A model generated the notes under the pieces. The model searched no databases. It was not told the origin of the DNA and saw only the letters and a program-made list of their open reading frames with translations. From NCBI GenBank assembly GCA_964444825.1, contig CAYUIS010000006.1, positions 1 through 60,795 of the forward strand: a DNA stretch of 60,795 nt, given 5' to 3'. The translations under genes and the position numbers were made by a program. Positions 55,997 to 60,795 of the stretch are shown piece by piece (within the stretch, counting starts at the first letter, position 1; every line of letters starts with the position of its first letter). This DNA comes from CAYUIS01 sp964444825. Its GTDB lineage: Bacteria > Chloroflexota > Anaerolineae > B4-G1.

Positions 55997-56683
55997 CTAG
56001 GGATCTTGGTCCTCTACGATTTTGCCATCGCGAAGTTGGATCAGCCGAGTGGCGAACTTGGCCATACGCGGATCGTGAGTGACATAGACCACCGTCGTGC
56101 CCTGCTCGCGATTCAGCCGGGCGACGATCTCCATCACCTCAAAGCCAGTCTCGGAATCGAGCTCGCCGGTGATCTCGTCGCCGATGAGAATGGGTGGATC
56201 GTTGGCCAGGGCGCGGGCGATAGCGACGCGTTGCTGCTGCCCACCGGAGAGCTCGCTCGGGTAGTGTTGGGCCCGGTCGGCCAAGCCAACACTATCCAAT
56301 AGATGCTCCACCCGGCGCCGTCGCTCCCGACGTCCCGTGCCTGCCAGCGCCAAGGGCACTTCTACGTTCTCGCGCGCCGTAAAGTTGGCCAACAGGTTAT
56401 AGCTCTGGAAGACAAAACCCATCTTGGAGAGCCGCATCTCGGACAGTCTGTCCTCCGACATGGCGACGACGTCCTCGCCATCCACAGTCACGTGGCCGCG
56501 GCTGGGCTCTTCCAACCCGCCGATGATGTTGAGGAGTGTGGTCTTGCCAGAGCCGCTGGGACCCATCAGGCACACCATCTCGCCGCTCGTCACGTCGAGT
56601 GAGACGCCACGCAACGCCTGCACCGCTTCCTTGCCCATCAAGAACGATTTATGGATATTATCGCACTGCACCATATAGTCCAT
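55997..56683 (-). CDS. ABC transporter ATP-binding protein (MacB/LolD type)
   Basis: A 228-aa ATPase with Walker A GPSGSGKT (about 41-48), signature LSGGQQQR (about 140-147) and Walker B ILIGDEITGELDS. In the last motif Ile-Gly replaces the usual Leu-Ala before Asp-Glu and Ile replaces Pro after them, a mild variation that keeps the catalytic Glu. The first gene of the second exporter operon, it sits behind a consensus promoter at 56782-56809 with a leader of about 90 bases. Confidence 0.92.
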   Translation of the reverse strand: MDYMVQCDNIHKSFLMGKEAVQALRGVSLDVTSGEMVCLMGPSGSGKTTLLNIIGGLEEPSRGHVTVDGEDVVAMSEDRLSEMRLSKMGFVFQSYNLLANFTARENVEVPLALAGTGRRERRRRVEHLLDSVGLADRAQHYPSELSGGQQQRVAIARALANDPPILIGDEITGELDSETGFEVMEIVARLNREQGTTVVYVTHDPRMAKFATRLIQLRDGKIVEDQDP

Positions 56684-56781
56684 TTGTCCTCACCACCAGA
56701 AGAGTGCTGCTGTGATTCTATCACTGACACGCCAGAGCACAACACAGCATCCCACAGCGACTCCCAGATCCAATATACATA

Positions 56782-56809
56782 ATTATAATAGGCATTGACA
56801 GAGTGTCAA
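56782..56809 (-). promoter_or_regulatory. consensus promoter of second exporter operon with palindrome
   Basis: On the minus strand TTGACA (56809-56804), 16 bases, TATAAT (56787-56782), both perfect. The -35 box is one arm of TTGACAGAGTGTCAA (56795-56809), an inverted repeat that could be an operator. Confidence 0.7.
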
Positions 56810-56820
56810 GGGTCATGCCA

Positions 56821-56934
56821 GTCAGGCGACCCGGCCCCAAACACCTCTGCTGGGCAAGACACAAACGAGCGCAGGCTAGGCGCGGAGCAACATTCCGCGC
56901 GTGCCTGCGCTTTTCTATCACTGGGTCGCCTGAC
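56821..56934. terminator. nested inverted repeats, probable terminator of AIM24 gene
   Basis: Outer arms GTCAGGCGACCC (56821-56832) and GGGTCGCCTGAC (56923-56934) enclose a second hairpin: GCGCAGGC (56869-56876) with GCCTGCGC (56903-56910), continued inside by GCGCGG with CCGCGC. On the plus strand TTTTCT follows the inner stem; on the minus strand TCGTTTGT follows. It lies just beyond the AIM24 stop codon and upstream of the exporter promoter, so it probably insulates the two. Confidence 0.6.
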
Positions 56935-56967
56935 CCTTGCGGTCAGTGAAGGGCAAAACCGCGCGGC

Positions 56968-57648
56968 TTAGCCCTTCGTCGGCAGGTACTTGGCCAGCTT
57001 TCGCGCCAGATTCGAAAGCGGCAAACTCTGCAGCCAAATCCGACCCGGCCCGGTCATCTGGGCCAGGAATAGCCCCTCGCCTGAGAAGAGGACATTAGCC
57101 ACACCTTTGACCGTGGTGATGTCGTACTGTACCGTCGGCTCGAACAGCGCGATATGCCCCGGATCGACCTGCATCGTCTCGCCCGCTGCCAGCGTGTACT
57201 CCCGCACCTCGCCGGGTATCTCGACAAAGACCACGCCCGGTCCGGTGACCTTCTGCAGGATAAAGCCCTCACCACCGAAAAAGCCAGCTCCCAGCTTTTT
57301 GCGAAAGTGTATCTCCAGCTTTACCGAATCCTGGGCGGCCATAAAGGCGTCCTTCTGGCAGATGAGGCTTTGGCCGGGCTGAAGCTGAAAATCGAGCACC
57401 TTGCCCGGAGCCTCCGGCGTGAACACCACCAGTCCCTCGCCGCTGCGGCAGGTGTACGTGGTCATAAACAACGACTCACCGGCCAACTTGCGGCCCAGGC
57501 CAGCCATCAGCCCGCCCTTGGTACCGGTCTTCATCTCAATGTCGCCCTTCATCCAGGCCATCCCGCCGGACTCGGTAAAGACCGATTCCCCCTGGGTGAG
57601 ATGTACATCCACCGTCTGCAGAAACGTGCCTGTTACCTCGTATCTCAT
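56968..57648 (-). CDS. AIM24 / TIGR00266 family protein
   Basis: A 226-aa protein of the AIM24 (DUF124) beta-barrel family. It shows the family repeats GESVFTESGGMAWMKGDIEM, GEGLVVFTPEAPGKVLDFQL, GEGFILQKVTGPGVVFVEI and GEGLFLAQMTGPGRIWLQSLP. The family is widespread and named after a mitochondrial protein; in bacteria its role is uncertain. There is no signal peptide or membrane helix. It lies 66 bases downstream of a glycosyltransferase gene on the same strand. A function cannot be derived from the context. Confidence 0.88.
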   Translation of the reverse strand: MRYEVTGTFLQTVDVHLTQGESVFTESGGMAWMKGDIEMKTGTKGGLMAGLGRKLAGESLFMTTYTCRSGEGLVVFTPEAPGKVLDFQLQPGQSLICQKDAFMAAQDSVKLEIHFRKKLGAGFFGGEGFILQKVTGPGVVFVEIPGEVREYTLAAGETMQVDPGHIALFEPTVQYDITTVKGVANVLFSGEGLFLAQMTGPGRIWLQSLPLSNLARKLAKYLPTKG

Positions 57649-57714
57649 TATACTTCCTCCTTAACATACAACTAATATGGTACTCGATCGCCTTGACTAC
57701 GGCGCGGCTACAGC

Positions 57715-58980
57715 TCAAAGCCCCATGATCTGGTTCAGAAGGACAACCAAACTGTCCCTCAGTACATGGTACGAATAGTGCCGGCGACCAAGCTCGTAAT
57801 TGTGGGCGGTCATCTCGGCCACGACAGTCGAATCCTCCAAGATAACCCTGGCCTGGTGAACGGCCTCGTCAGTGACGAAATCCTTGAAACCAATGACCCT
57901 GAAGCCCTTGGGCTCGATATCTCGTTTAAAGATCTCGTATGTGCACATGACAATCGGCTTACTGTAATAGAGGGTTTCCAGGAAGGCGTTGCCAAAGCCT
58001 TCCACCGTAGAGGGATAGGTGACCAAATCGGCCTGGTGGTAGATATCGGCCAGGCCGTATACCTTGCGCCCGTCCGCCATCTGACCACGCCGGTGATTGA
58101 TGACACCGGACGCGAAAACCACTCGCACACCCAGCAATTCAGCCAGGCTCTGCAGGTAGGTCTCATAGGTGGTGCCCTCGTCGCCAGAGGAGTGCGAGAT
58201 CACGATAGTGCAGTTGCCACAATTCAGCCGGCGGGCCAGCTCGATCGCCTGTTCAATGCGCTTCCGCGGAACGACCCGAGTGGGCTGAAGGAGCAGATAC
58301 TCATCGGATCCGATACCGAGAGCTGATCTCAGATCGGCGGCATAGCCATCCGGTTCCGGCGGCGGGGAGTCAAAATCCATCACATTAGGAATGAGCATCG
58401 AAGTGGCACCGGTACGCAGCGCCAACTGGCGGGCAGCATAGGAATTGATGACCACGTGATAGACTGAAGGCATAATGGGGGGAAAAGCGCCCCGCTGGTA
58501 ATCAGAGGCTGCGGTGATCTTGAAGCGCCCGCGCTCCCAGGCAAAGTCGTGGTGGTGTCCGATGGTAGGGAAACGGGTCTCCGCCACAAACTCTGCCAGC
58601 GCCACCCCCAAAGGGATGTTCATCGGGATCGACAGCGCATTCTCAACGATGAGTATATCGAGGTCAAACGTGCGCACAAAGTTGTACAGTCGCCCCTTCA
58701 GATGGGACTGGATCCTCTGAATCTCACGCGAGGTTTTGGGCGAACGGGTATCTTTGTCGAACAAATCGACGTTCAGCGCCTGGATATCGGGGTGATTGAA
58801 GTGAGCCTCAGGCACAACGTAACTTCGCTCATCCGGCCACTCTGACTCGCCAGCAAAATAGAAACACTCGTGGCCCAGCTCGGTCAGCACACTCACCCAC
58901 TTTTGGGTCTCCAGGGAAACGCCATCTGTCCCGGCCAATCGAGTGGAGACGAAACCGATTCGGCATTGCTGTCTGCGCAT
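57715..58980 (-). CDS. GT4-type glycosyltransferase
   Basis: A 421-aa GT-B glycosyltransferase. The N-terminal domain opens IGFVSTRLAGTDGVSLETQKWVSVLTELGHE, the acceptor-side loop. A linker leads to the donor domain (LLLQPTRVVPRKRIEQAIELARRL, about 230-255). YPSTVEGFGNAFLETLYYSKPIVM (about 345) holds the E-x7-E motif, here Glu in VEGFGNAFLE, that binds the nucleotide sugar. The opening resembles mannosylglucosylglycerate synthase-type enzymes. Next to a GH13_18 phosphorylase it may build a glucosylglycerate-derived compatible solute. The substrate is inference. Confidence 0.85.
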   Translation of the reverse strand: MRRQQCRIGFVSTRLAGTDGVSLETQKWVSVLTELGHECFYFAGESEWPDERSYVVPEAHFNHPDIQALNVDLFDKDTRSPKTSREIQRIQSHLKGRLYNFVRTFDLDILIVENALSIPMNIPLGVALAEFVAETRFPTIGHHHDFAWERGRFKITAASDYQRGAFPPIMPSVYHVVINSYAARQLALRTGATSMLIPNVMDFDSPPPEPDGYAADLRSALGIGSDEYLLLQPTRVVPRKRIEQAIELARRLNCGNCTIVISHSSGDEGTTYETYLQSLAELLGVRVVFASGVINHRRGQMADGRKVYGLADIYHQADLVTYPSTVEGFGNAFLETLYYSKPIVMCTYEIFKRDIEPKGFRVIGFKDFVTDEAVHQARVILEDSTVVAEMTAHNYELGRRHYSYHVLRDSLVVLLNQIMGL

Positions 58981-59080
58981 TGATCGTAGGACCCCTTTCG
59001 TTTTTTGCTACCGCGTGACACGCCCCTTCATCGGTCAATTGTGAGCGCATCAGGGGATAGGTGTGACATCACAGCACACC

Positions 59081-60795
59081 CTACCTTGCGTCCTCTGCCA
59101 GCCAGAGTATCTGATATGGAGCCAACTCCAGGTATAGGCCTCCCAACCCATCCACGGAAAAGACAGCGCCGCTAATGAGATCGCGCACTTGTCCAGGGCG
59201 GGTGAAGGACAGGTCGCCCCCATCTACGTGGATAGGCTGATCAACACTGGAGACGTTGTGAACACACAGGACCTTGTCGCCCCCGTCGACGGCAGCGCGC
59301 AAGAGGACAAACACGGCAGAACCATAGAACAAAACCTGCTGTAGACCGTTGGGATGAAAGGCCCGGTGAGCAGCACGGGTGCGGATGAGATGCAGGTATG
59401 GATAGAACACCTGGTGACGCAGCGAGGAGGTGTCCGCCAGCGCCTGCTCCAGTCGCCCGCGCTGGAACTTTTCCCGGTTGATGGAGCGGTACCTGCCCGT
59501 CTGCTCGACACCAGCGTAAAAGCTCCGGGAGCCAAACAGACTGTGCACATAGATACCCGGCACGCCAGCCAGGCTGAGCATAATGGCCTGAGATGCCAAG
59601 AAGCGCCGCACCTGTAGATCAAGAGGTTCCGATCCGTTGGGGTCAGAGAGGGCGTCAAAGTAGGAGATGTTAAGCTCATAGACGCTCTGCGTGCCATCAG
59701 AGTTCGTCTTGGACGAGACGTGCCCGCCGTGGGCAACGGTCCGATCAACCAAGGCCCGGACCTCCGCTGGACTAAGGATGCCCTCGACCGGCCGCACCCC
59801 AACCCCATCGTGGGAGGCCAGGAAATTGAAAAAAGTGACCCCGTCGGGGACGCTCTCCAGTCCGGCAGCCCAGTTGGAAAGGTGGGAGGCATCACCGGAA
59901 CAGAAGGTGTGCAAGACCAGGGGAGGCAGAGGAAACTGGTACACCATCTGGGCCTCGTCCGAGCCATCACCAAAATAGGAGATATTCTCCTCGTGAGGCA
60001 CATTCGTCTCGGTGATCAGAATCACCTGTGGTGCGACCACGTCAAGGATGGCCCGAAGCAGTTTCACTACCCGATGGGTCTCCTCCAGGTGGATGCAGGA
60101 TGTACCGATCCTTTTCCACAGATAGGCGATGGCATCCAGGCGAATGATCTCGGCCCCTCTCTCGACGTACAACAGAAGGACCTCAACGACCCTTAGAAAC
60201 ACATCGGGGCTCGAAAAGTTGAGGTCAATCTGATCCGCGCTGAAGGTTGTCCAGACCAACCGCTCGCCATAGGACGTCTCCACGGGGGTTAGAAGGGGCA
60301 GCGCCCTGGGGCGGACGACCTGCGAGAGGTCTGTCCCTGGCTCGACGACGATGAAGAAATCGTTGAACTCTGGATTGCCCCGCAAAAACTCTTGGAACCA
60401 ATCACTTTGGGCAGAGATATGGTTGATGACGGCATCGAACATCAGACGAAATCCCTGACCCAGGCGCTCAATGTCGGCCCAAGAGCCCAGATCAGGATCG
60501 ACTGTCATATAGTCAATAACGGAGAAACCATCATCGGAGGAATAAGGAAAGAAGGGCAGGATATGGATACCAGTGATGATATCCTGGATATGCTCGCCCA
60601 ATACCTCGGCCAAAGTCCGCAGTGGGGGCTTGCCCTCCTCCGACACTTGGTCACCATACGTGATCAGGACGACGTCACGCTCGGTGAGGCGATCCTGGGG
60701 ACTCGCCGTGTTTGCGCGGAGACCGCGACTCCGAAATCGATCCAGGATGGTGTCTAGCCGCTCCAACAGGAGCGGCGCTCGCTCGGCACCATACA
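59081..60795 (-). CDS. GH13_18 sucrose-phosphorylase-family enzyme, 5' end beyond window
   Basis: Residues of a GH13 subfamily 18 phosphorylase, at least 571 codons long. The frame is open to the right edge and reads YGAERAPLLLERLDTILDRF there, matching the usual N-terminus, so the TTG at 60766 is not the real start. The barrel has GIHILPFFPYSSDDGFSVIDY, the nucleophile Asp in EIIRLDAIAYLWK, acid/base Glu in LITETNVPHEENISYFG and a third Asp in NFLASHDGVGVR. Members split sucrose, glucosylglycerol, glucosylglycerate or sucrose 6-phosphate with phosphate; the neighbouring glycosyltransferase makes glucosylglycerate the favoured guess. Confidence 0.88.
   Translation of the reverse strand, partial: YGAERAPLLLERLDTILDRFRSRGLRANTASPQDRLTERDVVLITYGDQVSEEGKPPLRTLAEVLGEHIQDIITGIHILPFFPYSSDDGFSVIDYMTVDPDLGSWADIERLGQGFRLMFDAVINHISAQSDWFQEFLRGNPEFNDFFIVVEPGTDLSQVVRPRALPLLTPVETSYGERLVWTTFSADQIDLNFSSPDVFLRVVEVLLLYVERGAEIIRLDAIAYLWKRIGTSCIHLEETHRVVKLLRAILDVVAPQVILITETNVPHEENISYFGDGSDEAQMVYQFPLPPLVLHTFCSGDASHLSNWAAGLESVPDGVTFFNFLASHDGVGVRPVEGILSPAEVRALVDRTVAHGGHVSSKTNSDGTQSVYELNISYFDALSDPNGSEPLDLQVRRFLASQAIMLSLAGVPGIYVHSLFGSRSFYAGVEQTGRYRSINREKFQRGRLEQALADTSSLRHQVFYPYLHLIRTRAAHRAFHPNGLQQVLFYGSAVFVLLRAAVDGGDKVLCVHNVSSVDQPIHVDGGDLSFTRPGQVRDLISGAVFSVDGLGGLYLELAPYQILWLAEDAR

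Overview
The window is a GC-rich bacterial chromosome segment, most likely from an uncultured member of the Chloroflexota (Anaerolineae-like). This is inferred from gene content, not from a marker comparison. The signs are: a single-chain alpha-beta glycyl-tRNA synthetase, dnaG directly followed by rpoD, MacA-like adaptors carrying lipoboxes (which suits a cell envelope without a standard outer membrane), several lipoprotein substrate-binding proteins, and a large plant-type glycan locus. Two runs of exactly 100 N show a scaffolded draft assembly.

Layout. (1) 182-7764, minus strand: a MacAB-type export operon (adaptor lipoprotein, 968-aa FtsX-like permease, two ATPases, then a solute-binding lipoprotein). 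One ATPase carries an AbrB-like tail. (2) 8012-10364: an intracellular sulfatase, the decayed remains of a second sulfatase and of an aldehyde ferredoxin oxidoreductase, and a small class III cyclase-domain protein. (3) 10379-12632: two LacI-family regulators with nearly identical DNA-binding domains and the same operator-like sequence in front of each; the first sits behind a perfect consensus promoter. (4) 12797-27173: a glycan uptake and catabolism locus with a sugar-binding lipoprotein, two MalFG-type permeases, a fucose/arabinose-isomerase-like protein, a second binding protein behind a structured leader, GH42, a Gfo/Idh/MocA oxidoreductase, GH5, a UroD-like gene broken by an in-frame TGA, an enolase-superfamily tail, an AraD1/GguC-like dehydratase and a beta-phosphoglucomutase-like HAD protein. 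The glycosidases have no signal peptides, so the logic is import of oligosaccharides followed by cleavage inside the cell.

(5) 27240-36269: housekeeping and small systems: glmU, cdd, twin membrane-anchored EEP hydrolases, recO, fused glyQS and a Doc-type toxin-antitoxin pair, with a 97-bp inverted-repeat element in front of recO. (6) 36291-44860, minus strand: a full Liv-type amino-acid ABC transporter (F-G-M-H-binding protein in coordinate order) and, upstream of it, ornithine cyclodeaminase plus an AGAT-type amidinotransferase. Together these suggest a route from arginine through ornithine to proline. (7) 44964-45023: back-to-back promoters with their -35 boxes inside one 14-bp palindrome, driving the cyclodeaminase leftward and pyruvate phosphate dikinase rightward. 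(8) 45182-51825: ppdK, dnaG, rpoD. (9) 51928-56683, minus: a second MacAB-like exporter interrupted by a true assembly gap. (10) 56968-60795, minus: an AIM24 protein, a GT4 glycosyltransferase and a GH13_18 phosphorylase that runs off the right edge, possibly handling glucosylglycerate-type solutes.

The N run inside the cyclodeaminase is an assembly artefact: the same 55 bases flank both sides, and collapsing them restores one intact reading frame. No CRISPR array, rRNA, tRNA, prophage or recognised defence island was seen. The most interesting leads are the paired LacI regulators with a shared operator, the ornithine/amidinotransferase/Liv neighbourhood with its shared divergent promoter, the AbrB-like tail on an exporter ATPase, and the structured leader of the second sugar-binding protein.
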